From positions 248,001 to 312,000 of the forward strand of contig NZ_JACJOD010000031.1 of the NCBI RefSeq assembly GCF_014695385.1: a stretch of 64,000 nucleotides of DNA. The letters are read 5' to 3'. The notes under the pieces were generated by a model. The model worked only from the letters and a program-made list of their open reading frames with translations. It made no database searches and was not told the origin of the DNA. The stretch is from Trichocoleus sp. FACHB-46 (lineage in GTDB: Bacteria > Cyanobacteriota > Cyanobacteriia > FACHB-46). The translations under genes and the position numbers were made by a program. Shown piece by piece: positions 16,140-25,106 of this stretch; the stretch's first letter is position 1, and each line of letters begins with the position of its first letter.

Positions 16140-16819
16140 CCCAATCTATCCCCCAAACGTAGACGCTTCTCAATATCTCGTGCTGTAGCACCTTCATTGA
16201 GCCAGAAGGCAGCTGCATCAATCCGATCTTGTCCACCCAACAAAAACTTGCAGTAGGTCTCGCCCATTGAGTAGCACTGAATTTCAATGCAGCTCAGTTG
16301 CTTTTTCACCATTTCTGTAAAGAAGCCCGCAAATAAGCCTGCGTACAAATAACAAACAGGCTTGCCAACGTCCCCTAGGGAGCGAGCGACGGCTGAGTCA
16401 AACAGGTTGATGAACATAAATCCCTGTTTGCGATCGCCCAAGTCTACTTCCCAGCGTCCCCAACCTTGCGAGGTAAAAGGCCACCACCAAGTTTCTAGGA
16501 GGAACAATAAGTTAGTTTGGCGCATGTTGCGTTCAAACTCTTTCTCAAACCATTTTTCAAAGAAAAAAGAATCTTTCTGCCCCCACTCACAACCAATGGT
16601 GTACATGATGGCGGCAGAAGCATCACCGACTTCCTCTTCCAGACCTTCGACCAAGCCAATAATAAAGTCTTCACTGGTCAGAAGATTTTGACTACCGTTC
16701 CAATCTACGATCGTGCCGCGATCAGGATCAAACTGAAAGAAGTCTTTGAAGCCGTAGTGATTATGCTTCTTAGCAATTTTGTTTTTAAGGGCTTGGGAGC
16801 TGTTAGCTGCGATCACCAT
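16136..16819 (-). CDS. V4R-domain protein, first copy (Slr0144/Slr0147-like)
   Basis: This is a 227-residue soluble protein of the V4R type. Visible landmarks are AIMYTIGCEWGQKDSFFF, TWWWPFTSQGWGRWEVDLGD, GLFAGFFTEMV and the terminal ligand motif CIEIQCYSMGETYCKFLLGG with several cysteines. In bacteriochlorophyll biosynthesis and sensor proteins this fold binds hydrophobic small molecules. Here it belongs to the cluster resembling slr0144-slr0152, whose loss in Synechocystis reduces photosystem II assembly. Its stop overlaps the start of the next small gene by four bases. A 367-base gap upstream suggests an additional internal promoter. The ligand is unknown. Confidence 0.8.
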   Translation of the reverse strand: MVIAANSSQALKNKIAKKHNHYGFKDFFQFDPDRGTIVDWNGSQNLLTSEDFIIGLVEGLEEEVGDASAAIMYTIGCEWGQKDSFFFEKWFEKEFERNMRQTNLLFLLETWWWPFTSQGWGRWEVDLGDRKQGFMFINLFDSAVARSLGDVGKPVCYLYAGLFAGFFTEMVKKQLSCIEIQCYSMGETYCKFLLGGQDRIDAAAFWLNEGATARDIEKRLRLGDRLG

Positions 16820-17186
16820 AGGATGCTCTTGGCAAAGTGCAAATGGACTGAAATAGAAACAAACGTAAGGGTTTTAATTTGCGCTCTCACTCAGCTCACT
16901 GATCCGCAAAAATGGCTAGAGCAATGCGGCAGGCTGATGTTTAACAAAACTGCGTTCCTATTTTAAGGGCTGGCGAAACTAGAGGTTGTTGGGTCTTTAC
17001 AATGCTTAGTCTCTTAGGATCACCCACGGAGCATTCCAATCTGAAACAGTCTGCAACGGTCCGGGAAAATCCCAGCTTCCCCACTGATCAATATTCCCTA
17101 AATGCTATAAATCTAACAGTTATAAATCTATAGCAGCCCTAAATCATTGGAAAACCAGCCTAGTTTGTCAGAGTTGTGCTTCTCAC
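16820..17186. other. Intergenic gap inside the pap-like cluster, with a 10-bp direct repeat
   Basis: There is no convincing gene in these 367 bases; a plus-strand reading frame here only shadows the V4R gene. TATAAATCTA occurs twice, at 17106-17115 and 17121-17130, an A/T-rich direct repeat with a 15-base period. A promoter for the second half of the cluster could lie here on the minus strand. Confidence 0.5.
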
Positions 17187-17669
17187 CTAAGAATCCGGCG
17201 AGCCCCCTAGCAAAGCACGATTTAGCTCTAGGATGGGACAAAACAAACGGGCTTCTGGAGGAGTTAAGTGTTGCTGCACCACCTCTTGCATGATCTGATA
17301 GGTGGCATCGCAACTCCGTTGGGCTCCAAACGCTTTCATCACTGTTTGCATCCAATACAGTAGGCGATCGCGCAGCCAATCGGCATCATTGAGCAACATT
17401 GCGATCGCAGAGTAACGCAATACTCGGATGGTATCTCGTCGCCATTTCCCAGTTACATCTTCCGAGCCATTTTGAAGCAATGAGGGGTCGAGCGATCGCA
17501 GCTTGGCTTGTACCTGTTGAACAATGGTAGCCTCAGCTACTTGGAGTCTGGCATAAGCACTCAGGCGAAGATTAAAAGACTGAAGATAGTCACTGATGAA
17601 CTGTAGCTCTTCATCCGTGGCATATCGACCATCTACTGCTTGGCTCAGATATTGAATTTGACTCAGCAT
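17187..17669 (-). CDS. Phycobiliprotein-like globin without chromophore cysteine, copy A
   Basis: This is a 160-residue helical protein paralogous to the gene at 15237. KWRRDTIRVLRYSAIAMLLND aligns with the bilin-binding helix CLRDMDLILRYVTYAL of allophycocyanin, with the chromophore Cys replaced by a Trp/Arg context. The rest (DRLLYWMQTVMKAFG, then MQEVVQQHLTPPEARLF) follows the phycobiliprotein helix order. Two cysteines elsewhere (SCDATYQ and LFCPI) are not at the usual attachment sites. It is preceded on the same strand by the 2Fe-2S ferredoxin gene after a 174-base gap. Confidence 0.72.
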   Translation of the reverse strand: MLSQIQYLSQAVDGRYATDEELQFISDYLQSFNLRLSAYARLQVAEATIVQQVQAKLRSLDPSLLQNGSEDVTGKWRRDTIRVLRYSAIAMLLNDADWLRDRLLYWMQTVMKAFGAQRSCDATYQIMQEVVQQHLTPPEARLFCPILELNRALLGGSPDS

Positions 17670-17843
17670 GGGTGTGGAGCGTTGGCCAAAGGCTTAAGTT
17701 CTCTTAATAATGCCCCAGGTTTGAAGATTAGGAACACAACCAACCCCAACCTATGCGCTAAAGCGAGGAAAAGCTAAGGCAAAAAAGCTAGATCAATAGG
17801 GTCACTAAGTTGAAGATCGGATTCACTCCCCTTAGAACAGCCC

Positions 17844-18326
17844 TTAAACATCAGTGGTATGAGGGAAATATTCTCCGACTTTGAAACTCGTGTCTTCTAG
17901 TTGCTTCAGCATAGAACGAGTAATCAATTTTCCGACTTCAACTAGGACTTGGCCTGTAATCGGGTGGAGTAAATCTTGCTCGGCTCGTCGCCCGATTAGC
18001 GCCTCAATATCCTGTAACGAGTTGATGTACATACCAGGTGGTAGCTCCACCACCACACCATTGCCTAACACTCGCGATTGACAAGCGAGGCGGGAGTTAG
18101 GTTTGCATGTAGTAATGATTTCTAAAGTTCGCTGCTCCCGGCGGTTCATGGGGGAGAGGGAGTCCATCCCCTGGCTCACATAAACGTGACAGGTGGCACA
18201 CATGCCTCGCCCACCGCATTCTTTGAGCACGTCTAAGTCTTTGTTGATCAAAATTGAGAGCAGACTGCCGTTGGTTTCAACCGAAGTTTGCTGGGCGATC
18301 GGTTCTAGTCGAACAATTTTAGCCAT
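17844..18326 (-). CDS. 2Fe-2S ferredoxin, adrenodoxin-type cysteine spacing
   Basis: This is a 160-residue electron carrier. The cluster ligands are Cys37-x5-Cys43-x2-Cys46 (ECGGRGMCATC) and Cys82 (SRLACQ). That spacing belongs to adrenodoxin/Isc-type ferredoxins rather than the plant-type photosynthetic C-x4-C-x2-C pattern. A C-terminal extension of about 60 residues follows the ferredoxin fold. It begins 29 bases after the roadblock-like gene, so they are co-transcribed. It corresponds in position and type to the ferredoxin-like proteins of the Synechocystis slr0144-slr0152 operon. A role in redox steps of photosystem II assembly is inferred from that context. Confidence 0.87.
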   Translation of the reverse strand: MAKIVRLEPIAQQTSVETNGSLLSILINKDLDVLKECGGRGMCATCHVYVSQGMDSLSPMNRREQRTLEIITTCKPNSRLACQSRVLGNGVVVELPPGMYINSLQDIEALIGRRAEQDLLHPITGQVLVEVGKLITRSMLKQLEDTSFKVGEYFPHTTDV

Positions 18327-18355
18327 ATTTTTAACACCGAATTCTGTAGAAAAAC

Positions 18356-19309
18356 TTATGGAGATTGCTGTAATAAGATTTGTTTTTGGCGGTCATTTAA
18401 GGCTCTTTGCTCAACAATGGTGGGAAAGTCACGAATAACTTGAGAACACCGTTTGATGAACGCAACCACCCACTGCTGAATCCATTGCTGTTGTTCAGTC
18501 GTAATTGGTTGGTTGGTGCCTTGAGCCAGTGGGCTAGAAAAGGTGAGCTGAGCTGAGCGATCGACCTGGAAGTTATGCAACCAATCCAAATCCGGACGAC
18601 TAGATTTCCAATAGTTGGTGATCACTGCCGTACCAAGGTACTGGGTGGTGAACTGGCTCAGGTGATTGAGTGTTGTCAGTAGCTCCTTTAGATCTACAGG
18701 GGCATAACTAGGGGCATGGGACTCTAGGCCAACCGGAGGTGGAGTCTGCGGGGGTGTAGATGAACTTTGTTTACCATTTAAGGGTGTAACAGCAGGCTCT
18801 AAGTCTGAAAGGGATGGATTGATAGCAGCGGGTGAGTCGCGACTAAAAGAGCGAGCACCTGTGGTTAGGCTGGAGTCTAGAGTGCTGGTGGGGTTGCCAT
18901 CAATCCGCTGTTTCCAGTAGTTGTGGCCTGACATGGTGACATCGCTGGCTAATAAGCGGAAAGTTGCGATCGCGGTGGTGATGTCTTCTTGCAAAGCGGC
19001 TTTGAGGTTGACGATCGCTTCTAAATAGTCTGCATAAACTAGCTGTGAGCGTGCTAACACCAACAAAATAATGCCGTGCTCAAGTTTATAGATGAAAACT
19101 TGGTGCCCCGTGAATTGAAAGACGAAAGATTCAAATCCATCTGGGGTCGTTTCAACTACTTGCCGAATTCCTTGAGCGAGTGCTTCTTTCTGTTGAAAGT
19201 TTAATGTTTGATCGACGCCACAAAAGTAAGGGCGCGATCGCCCATCCATTAGGGCAACACCCGCAATTCCTGGTAAATTCAGAAAGTCCCGGACAACCTC
19301 CCGCTTCAT
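18356..19309 (-). CDS. Roadblock/LC7-like protein, first gene of the pap-like cluster
   Basis: This is a 317-residue soluble protein. The N-terminal ~125 residues look like a roadblock/LC7 fold: DFLNLPGIAGVALMDGRS with a strand turn, then HQVFIYKLEHGIILLVLAR and a long final helix. A Pro/Ser/Thr-rich linker (about residues 140-205) leads to a C-terminal domain with many Gln and Trp residues (QYLGTAVITNYWKS, PITTEQQQWIQQWVVAFI) that I do not recognise. The fold assignment is from the pattern only. As the first gene after the intergenic region shared with rbcR, it should carry the main promoter of the cluster. Confidence 0.62.
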   Translation of the reverse strand: MKREVVRDFLNLPGIAGVALMDGRSRPYFCGVDQTLNFQQKEALAQGIRQVVETTPDGFESFVFQFTGHQVFIYKLEHGIILLVLARSQLVYADYLEAIVNLKAALQEDITTAIATFRLLASDVTMSGHNYWKQRIDGNPTSTLDSSLTTGARSFSRDSPAAINPSLSDLEPAVTPLNGKQSSSTPPQTPPPVGLESHAPSYAPVDLKELLTTLNHLSQFTTQYLGTAVITNYWKSSRPDLDWLHNFQVDRSAQLTFSSPLAQGTNQPITTEQQQWIQQWVVAFIKRCSQVIRDFPTIVEQRALNDRQKQILLQQSP

Positions 19310-19556
19310 AAATGCTTCAAACGCTAAGTTTCATTTATTTTCAATTTCGCTGCAATGGATCCGGTTTAATTTGTGCCACAAAGTAGTGTGGGGAAGAAAT
19401 CTGGTTTCCGATTGCCTAACTAGCATCATCCTAGAATCCATACAATACATGCACCCACCGTCGCAAATTTTACATTTCCCTAAATTCTGTAAATTCTGTT
19501 AATTTCTGTTCATTGACTTGGTGCTACTAGGCTCCTTTTTCGCAGGTTTAGCCGTT
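19310..19556. promoter_or_regulatory. Divergent promoter region, pap-like cluster / rbcR, with 9-bp tandem repeats
   Basis: The 247 bases between two divergent genes must hold both promoters. Three tandem copies of a near-9-mer lie at 19481-19489, 19490-19498 (both TAAATTCTG) and 19499-19508 (TTAATTTCTG), ending about 48 bases before the rbcR ATG. LysR genes often bind their own divergent promoter, so these repeats are candidate operator or promoter elements; binding is inferred. Confidence 0.5.
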
Positions 19557-20564
19557 ATGTCTGACCTTCCTTTTACCTTGGATCAACTCCGTATTCTCAA
19601 AGCGATCGCCGCTGAGGGAAGTTTTAAGCGAGCCGCTGACAGCTTGTATGTCTCTCAACCCGCCGTCAGTTTGCAGGTACAGAATCTAGAGCGGCAACTC
19701 GATGTGCCGTTGTTCGATCGTGGTGGTCGTCGGGCTCAACTGACTGAAGCAGGTCACCTACTCCTCAGTTATGGGGAAAAAATCTTAACGCTGTGTCAAG
19801 AAACCTGTCGCGCGATCGAAGATCTGCAAAATCTTCAAGGTGGCACCCTAATTATTGGCGCGAGTCAGACGACGGGAACTTACCTACTTCCTCGCATGAT
19901 TGGCTTATTTCGGCAACAATACCCTGATGTCTCGGTGCAGTTGCATGTTCATTCCACCCGTCGAACCTCCTGGAGTGTAGCGAATGGACAAATTGACCTA
20001 GCGATCATTGGAGGTGAGGTTCCTCCTGAACTGCAAGATTCATTAGAAATTATTCCCTACGCTGAAGACGAACTCGCACTCATCTTACCTGTGTTTCACC
20101 CTTTTGCTAGGGTGAGCACGATTCAGAAAGAAGACCTTTATAAACTGCAATTTATTGCCTTAGACTCTCAATCCACGATTCGCAAGGTGATTGATCAAGT
20201 TTTAACGCGCTGTGGGATTGAAACTCGTCGCCTCAAGATTGAGATGGAACTCAATTCGATAGAGGCGATTAAAAATGCGGTGCAGTCGGGCTTAGGAGCT
20301 GCCTTCGTCTCAGTTTCTGCCATCGAGAAAGAACTTCAGATGGGGGTCCTCCATCGAGCCAGGATTGATGAGGTCGTCGTTCAACGGATGCTCTCTGTCA
20401 TTCTCAATCCCAATCGTTACCGCTCGAAAGCCGCTGAAGCGTTTCTCAATGAGGTTTTGCCTCGATTCAGCAACCCAAATCAGGCTATGAAGCAGCACGA
20501 GGCTGAACTTTTAGGATCACCTGCTTTGACAACCGTGGTTCCTAGCTCTAGTGGTATGGATTAG
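19557..20564 (+). CDS. rbcR: RbcR, LysR-family regulator
   Basis: This is a LysR-type transcription factor of the cyanobacterial and plastid RbcR/Ycf30 group, which controls Rubisco and carbon-fixation genes. The N-terminal winged HTH reads [20 protein letters not shown] then [13 protein letters not shown]. The effector domain begins at [15 protein letters not shown] and includes the strongly conserved [22 protein letters not shown] chose ATG 19557 because [14 protein letters not shown] is the invariant start of this group; the 13 codons before it are not part of the family. The protein has 335 residues. It is divergent from the pap-like cluster and 25 bases ahead of a Ser/Thr kinase gene. 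Confidence 0.94.
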   Translation: MSDLPFTLDQLRILKAIAAEGSFKRAADSLYVSQPAVSLQVQNLERQLDVPLFDRGGRRAQLTEAGHLLLSYGEKILTLCQETCRAIEDLQNLQGGTLIIGASQTTGTYLLPRMIGLFRQQYPDVSVQLHVHSTRRTSWSVANGQIDLAIIGGEVPPELQDSLEIIPYAEDELALILPVFHPFARVSTIQKEDLYKLQFIALDSQSTIRKVIDQVLTRCGIETRRLKIEMELNSIEAIKNAVQSGLGAAFVSVSAIEKELQMGVLHRARIDEVVVQRMLSVILNPNRYRSKAAEAFLNEVLPRFSNPNQAMKQHEAELLGSPALTTVVPSSSGMD

Positions 20565-20589
20565 CCCAATTGCCATCACTTGAAAGCTC

Positions 20590-22023
20590 ATGGATCTTTA
20601 CTGCACCCGTCCAGGCTGCCTAAGACCGCAAAATTCGTTTGCTGATTTAGATAACACCCAAGTTTTGAAAACAGTGCCACAAAAGTATTGCACCACTTGT
20701 GGCATGTCTTTAATTTTGCTGGGTCGTTACTTGCCACTGAAGCTCTTAGGCAAAGGTGGCTTCGGGGCTGCATTTCTGGCTCGCGATCGCTACACCCCAG
20801 CAATGCGCCAATGTGTGGTTAAGCAGTTCCAGCCGTCAGGTGACTTGAGTGCTGATCAGATTGAAGTAGCTAAAAATCTTTTTGAGCGTGAGGCCGAAGT
20901 TCTAGAGCAACTAGGCAACAACCACCCCCAGATTCCTGATCTATTTGCTTTTTTCTCCTTGACGGTGCCGAGCCGCACTTCTAATAAGCAAGACGAATTT
21001 TTCTACTTGGTGCAGGAGTTTATAGACGGCCAGAATATGGAGGAGGAGCTAGCTCAGAAGGGGCAGCTTTCCCAGGATGAGGTGGTGGAAGTTTTGGTGG
21101 AAGTACTGAAGATTTTGCGGTTTGTGCATGACAATCATTCCATCCATCGCGACATTAAACCCTCCAACATCATGAGGCACCGCAATGGTCGTATTTATTT
21201 GCTAGACTTTGGCGCGGTTAAGAAGGCGGCAGGCGCTACCTCAAAATCCTCAACTGGAATCTACTCCACTGGCTATGCCCCACCCGAACAAACCTCCGGC
21301 GGCCAAGTGTACCCCGCTACAGATTTATACGCCCTTGCGGTCACTTGTATTCATTTATTGACAGGCAAAGAACCTGGTGACCTCTTTGACTCTTACAGCA
21401 ATTCCTGGAATTGGCGATCGCAGGTAACGCTTAGCGCTCGCCTGGCTGATGTTTTAGATCGGATGCTCTTAGCCACACCAAGCCAGCGCTTCCAATCTGT
21501 AGCCGAGGTCACGGCAGCACTGGCACTAGGGGCTACCCCGTCAGTTTCTCCCCCGCCGCCTGTTTCCCCAGGTACTGCAGCAACTCCCCCGCCGCCTGTT
21601 CCAGTTTCCACTTCCCCGACTCCTCCACCACCACCTGTTGTTAGTCCTCCTGCCCCACCCTCGATGACTCGGCCTCGCTTCTCCACGCTGGAACTACTAG
21701 GTGGCGCGGCATTTACAGGGTTTGAGGGAGGACTAATTGCGATCGCGCTTACGAGCTTGTTCCAACCGCTTTGGATTGGGGTTGGAGTCTCGCTGTTGGT
21801 TTTGAGTGTCTTGGTGTGGGCTCAATCTCGGCGTGTGATCGAAAAGGTGGATCTGGTGATTATTACCGGAATTACGCTGGCTCTAATGTATCTGCTTAGG
21901 GGGTTCTGGACGTTGACGTTCTTCCCCAACATTTTAATTGTCGTGACCTTTGCTGGACTGATCGCGATCGCAGTGGCCGCTCTATTTCGTCTGGTTTACA
22001 CCCTATTGTCTCGTTTTCTGTAG
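20590..22023 (+). CDS. Membrane-anchored 4-Cys Ser/Thr protein kinase
   Basis: This is a 477-residue Hanks-type kinase of the cyanobacterial 4-Cys class. The N-terminal zinc-ribbon-like module has Cys5-x4-Cys10 and Cys34-x2-Cys37. The kinase domain shows LGKGGFGAAFLAR, VVKQF, HRDIKPSNI, DFGAVK and YAPPEQ, all catalytic residues present. A Pro-rich linker (PPPP and TPPPP runs, about residues 315-365) joins it to a C-terminal region with about four membrane segments. The architecture places the kinase in the cytoplasm and the end in the membrane. The next two genes follow at 9 and 6 bases and encode membrane-anchored solute-binding proteins, so the three probably work together as a sensor. Confidence 0.9.
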   Translation: MDLYCTRPGCLRPQNSFADLDNTQVLKTVPQKYCTTCGMSLILLGRYLPLKLLGKGGFGAAFLARDRYTPAMRQCVVKQFQPSGDLSADQIEVAKNLFEREAEVLEQLGNNHPQIPDLFAFFSLTVPSRTSNKQDEFFYLVQEFIDGQNMEEELAQKGQLSQDEVVEVLVEVLKILRFVHDNHSIHRDIKPSNIMRHRNGRIYLLDFGAVKKAAGATSKSSTGIYSTGYAPPEQTSGGQVYPATDLYALAVTCIHLLTGKEPGDLFDSYSNSWNWRSQVTLSARLADVLDRMLLATPSQRFQSVAEVTAALALGATPSVSPPPPVSPGTAATPPPPVPVSTSPTPPPPPVVSPPAPPSMTRPRFSTLELLGGAAFTGFEGGLIAIALTSLFQPLWIGVGVSLLVLSVLVWAQSRRVIEKVDLVIITGITLALMYLLRGFWTLTFFPNILIVVTFAGLIAIAVAALFRLVYTLLSRFL

Positions 22024-22032
22024 GCAGGATTC

Positions 22033-23109
22033 ATGGCTCAGAAAAATGAAACGGCTACACTCGTCTTGGCGCTTTTAATTACCCTTGGTTTAGTCGGCGG
22101 GGGTACTGTGTGGCTCATGAGACGCTCTGGCGCTCCATTAGGTGGGTTGCTACAGCCAACGTCACAAAAGAAATCTGACTCACGTAGTGATTTGCCACCA
22201 GCCGTTGCTAGCCAGCCAGGAAGCAAACTTCAAGGCTTTGCAGACGTTCAAAATATACCCTCTGGGTCCTTTAAGTACGGGGGCAGCACTTCGTGGGCTC
22301 CTCTGCGTTTAACCGTTGACTCCGCAGTTCAAGCAGCCAGACCTGAATTTCAACTGCGTTACTTGGGACCTGATTCAGGCTCGGCCAGTTCGGGTAGTGG
22401 CATTCGCATGTTAATCAACGATCGCTTGGCCTTTGCTCAGTCTTCTCGACCGATTTTGGAGTCAGAGGCAAATAAGGCAGAGCAACAAGGGAAAGAACTC
22501 AAGCAGATTCCAGTTGCGATCGATGGGATTGCCGTTGCGGTGAATCCAGGACTCAACTTGCCAGGGCTAACACTGGCGCAACTCAAAGCCATTTACACAG
22601 GCCAAACTACCAATTGGAATCAGGTGGGAGGCCCTAACCTTAGTATCACACCATACACCCGCCCCACGAACTCCGGTGGTACAGTTGAACTGTTTGTCGA
22701 AGATGTGTTGGGAGGGCAAACGTTCGGCCCTACTGTAGAATTTGTTTCTACGACCACACAAGCGATTCGCAAGTTGGCGGAAGATCCTGGGGGAGTGTAC
22801 TTTGCTTCCGCTCCCGAAGTAGTGCCCCAATGCACAATTAAGCCTTTACCTTTGTCTCGTCAGGGCAGCAGCTTCATCGCTCCCTATCAAGCGCCACTGG
22901 TTACCTCCTCGCAATGCCCCGCTCAGAGAAATCGGCTGAACACAGATGGATTTCAACAGGGACAGTATCCTTTAATCCGAAATTTGTACGTGGTGATTCA
23001 ACAAAATGGTCAAGCTGAAGAAAAAGCAGGCGAGGCTTATGCCAATTTTTTATTGACAGAAGAAGGCCAAAATCTAATTGCCAGAGCAGGTTTTGTCAGG
23101 ATTCGCTAA
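22033..23109 (+). CDS. Membrane-anchored PstS-like periplasmic binding protein
   Basis: This 358-residue protein starts with a membrane anchor (KNETATLVLALLITLGLVGGG), then a Ser/Pro-rich spacer, then a type II periplasmic binding fold of the PstS phosphate-binding family. Landmarks are YGGSTSWAPL, DSGSASSGSGI, GIAVAVNPGLNLPGLTLAQLKAIYTGQTTNWNQVGG and PTNSGGT, the last two matching the PstS ligand loops. No pstC, pstA or pstB is nearby. The gene sits between a membrane kinase and a second anchored binding protein whose N-terminal anchor is similar. A sensor role rather than transport is the better reading, by inference. Anion specificity is not certain. Confidence 0.87.
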   Translation: MAQKNETATLVLALLITLGLVGGGTVWLMRRSGAPLGGLLQPTSQKKSDSRSDLPPAVASQPGSKLQGFADVQNIPSGSFKYGGSTSWAPLRLTVDSAVQAARPEFQLRYLGPDSGSASSGSGIRMLINDRLAFAQSSRPILESEANKAEQQGKELKQIPVAIDGIAVAVNPGLNLPGLTLAQLKAIYTGQTTNWNQVGGPNLSITPYTRPTNSGGTVELFVEDVLGGQTFGPTVEFVSTTTQAIRKLAEDPGGVYFASAPEVVPQCTIKPLPLSRQGSSFIAPYQAPLVTSSQCPAQRNRLNTDGFQQGQYPLIRNLYVVIQQNGQAEEKAGEAYANFLLTEEGQNLIARAGFVRIR

Positions 23110-23115
23110 GCCGCT

Positions 23116-24534
23116 ATGTCACCCAAAAATGAAACTGCCGTTCTTGCTGCCTCATTGTTAATCACTCTAGGTCTTCTGGGGGCTGGTGCTTGGTGGATGA
23201 CGCATCGCACCCCTGGTTCTGGCATCAGCACGCTGCTCAATCCTAAAGCGGGTGAGTCTCCTGATGCCAAACTGGATTCCCAGCAACCCATCATTAGTTT
23301 TGGGGAACAGACGCTGAGCCCAGGAGCACCCAGCCCCCGCAAAGAGAACGGCATGAAAGCCCTTGCTCAGGAAAGCTATGACCAAGCAATTGGTAGTTTT
23401 ACGGCGGCTTTGAAAGAGCAGCGCAATGACCCCGAGACTTTAATTTTTCTGAATAATGCTCGTGTTGGTCAGCGCAAAAGCTATGCGATCGCAGTTGTAG
23501 CTCCTGTGAACACGGACCTAAATGGAGCTTTAGAAATTTTTCGCGGGGTAGCTCAAGCGCAAACTGAAATTAATCGGGCTGGAGGCATTAACGGCACATT
23601 GCTCAGGGTCGCGATCGCCAATGACGACAACAATCCAGAGCTTGCCAAACGAGTTGCTGCGGCCTTAGCAGAAAACAATCAAATCTTAGGGGTGGTGGGT
23701 CACTTTGCTAGTGACGCTTCTTTAGCAGCAGGCTCCGTTTATGAAGCTGAAGAGCTGGTTGCCATTTCTCCTGTCAGCACTTCTGTAAAACTATCAGGCT
23801 TTAGCAATTATGTTTTTCGCACTGTCCCTAGCGACTATGTGGCAGCCAGAGCATTAGCAGATTACATGCTGAGCAAGTTACAGCAAAAGAATGCCGCGGT
23901 TTTCTTCAATTCTCAGAGTAACTACAGCAAATCTCTCAAATCTGAATTTGTCAGCTCGGTTCTGACGCGAGGTGGACAAGTAACCGCAGAATTTGATCTG
24001 GCTGAGGCCAACTTTAGTGCGGCCAAAAGTATTGAGCAAGCCGTGAAGCAAAATGCTGAAGTGCTCATGTTAGCCGCTACGACCGATAGCCTAGACAGAG
24101 CGCTCCAAGTTGTTCAGCTCAATCGCAAACGCCTTGATGTTTTAGGTGGTGATGATGTTTACACCCCTAAAACCTTAGAAATCGGGGGCGATGCCGCCGC
24201 AGAAATGGTCTTGGCTGTGCCGTGGCATATTAACACTGATCCAACTTCTCCCTTTCCCCAGGAATCTCAAAAACTGTGGGGTGGTGATGTCAACTGGCGG
24301 ACTGCCCTGGCTTATGATGCGACGCAAGCGCTCTTTGCAGCCTTAAGGCAAAGCCCAACCCGAGCAGGCATCCAACAGGCGTTATCTAGTGCCGACTTCT
24401 CTACGACAGGCGCTTCAGGCACCATTCGATTTCTGCCTTCTGGCGATCGCAATGCTTCGGTTCAACTCGTCAAAATTGCTCCTGGCTCGCGATCGGGAAC
24501 GGGTTATGATTTTGTCCCTGTGCCATCACAGTAG
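23116..24534 (+). CDS. Membrane-anchored type I binding protein (branched-chain amino acid receptor-like)
   Basis: This is a 472-residue protein. Its anchor (KNETAVLAASLLITLGLLGAG) resembles that of the preceding gene. A short helical TPR-like segment follows (ALAQESYDQAIGSFTAAL, about residues 78-105), then a Leu/Ile/Val-binding-type receptor fold: YAIAVVAPVNTDLNGA, AQTEINRAGGINGTLLRVAIANDDNNPELA, LGVVGHFASDASLAA and VAISPVSTS. No permease genes are close. The shared anchor with the PstS-like gene implies duplication of the N-terminal module onto two unrelated binding domains. It is the end of the kinase set. The ligand is unknown. Confidence 0.87.
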   Translation: MSPKNETAVLAASLLITLGLLGAGAWWMTHRTPGSGISTLLNPKAGESPDAKLDSQQPIISFGEQTLSPGAPSPRKENGMKALAQESYDQAIGSFTAALKEQRNDPETLIFLNNARVGQRKSYAIAVVAPVNTDLNGALEIFRGVAQAQTEINRAGGINGTLLRVAIANDDNNPELAKRVAAALAENNQILGVVGHFASDASLAAGSVYEAEELVAISPVSTSVKLSGFSNYVFRTVPSDYVAARALADYMLSKLQQKNAAVFFNSQSNYSKSLKSEFVSSVLTRGGQVTAEFDLAEANFSAAKSIEQAVKQNAEVLMLAATTDSLDRALQVVQLNRKRLDVLGGDDVYTPKTLEIGGDAAAEMVLAVPWHINTDPTSPFPQESQKLWGGDVNWRTALAYDATQALFAALRQSPTRAGIQQALSSADFSTTGASGTIRFLPSGDRNASVQLVKIAPGSRSGTGYDFVPVPSQ

Positions 24535-25106
24535 TTGCCCACTCAGTTCCCGCAGTAATATTCCACCTCACTAATTTTGGCTTCGCCTGCCTAGGAGCAC
24601 CCTAAGTTTAATCTGGCGAAGTAATATAGCAATCCAAATGGGTTGTGCCTGTTATAGCAAGCAATTAATTTTGATTTCACTGTCAATTTAGCGAAATCAA
24701 CTGGATTTACACTGATATTTTCTGGCTTAACTAAAGATATACTGCTGTGGCAATCAGTACGAGATAATACTAAAACTGGACCTTGTCGCCTGCCAATTAA
24801 CTTAGTAAACAAGTTAACAATATTAATCATTTTATTCTTGTATAGCAGTTTCCAAGAATTTGGGAATAAATAGGATTTGGGACAGATATATCCTTTACGC
24901 GCATCACTCATTCACTACTTTAGGATAGCTATATATTTTTTTATTGAAGAACTAGTTAAAGTCCGGATTGAACAAAGAATTATTCCTACACTAGAATGAG
25001 TGGACTTCACCACTCTCAAGCCATCTTTACTAAATCCACTGCTTTCGCAGGGAATTAAAATAACAAGAGCTTGAAACAATAATTTTACAGCTTAGCTTTG
25101 CTGCCG
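24535..25106. other. Intergenic region, A/T-rich, no convincing gene
   Basis: These 572 bases separate the kinase/binding-protein set from the histidine kinase. A minus-strand frame at 24591-24911 has no recognisable domain and an A/T-rich composition, so I do not call it. Around 24626 the text TATAGCAATCC resembles one arm of the inverted repeat at 42759. The histidine kinase promoter should lie in the last ~150 bases. Confidence 0.5.

Noticed and set aside
24591-24911. Minus-strand reading frame of 106 codons
   Set aside because: A/T-rich, no domain or conserved pattern, no ribosome-binding site; partly over repeat-like intergenic text.
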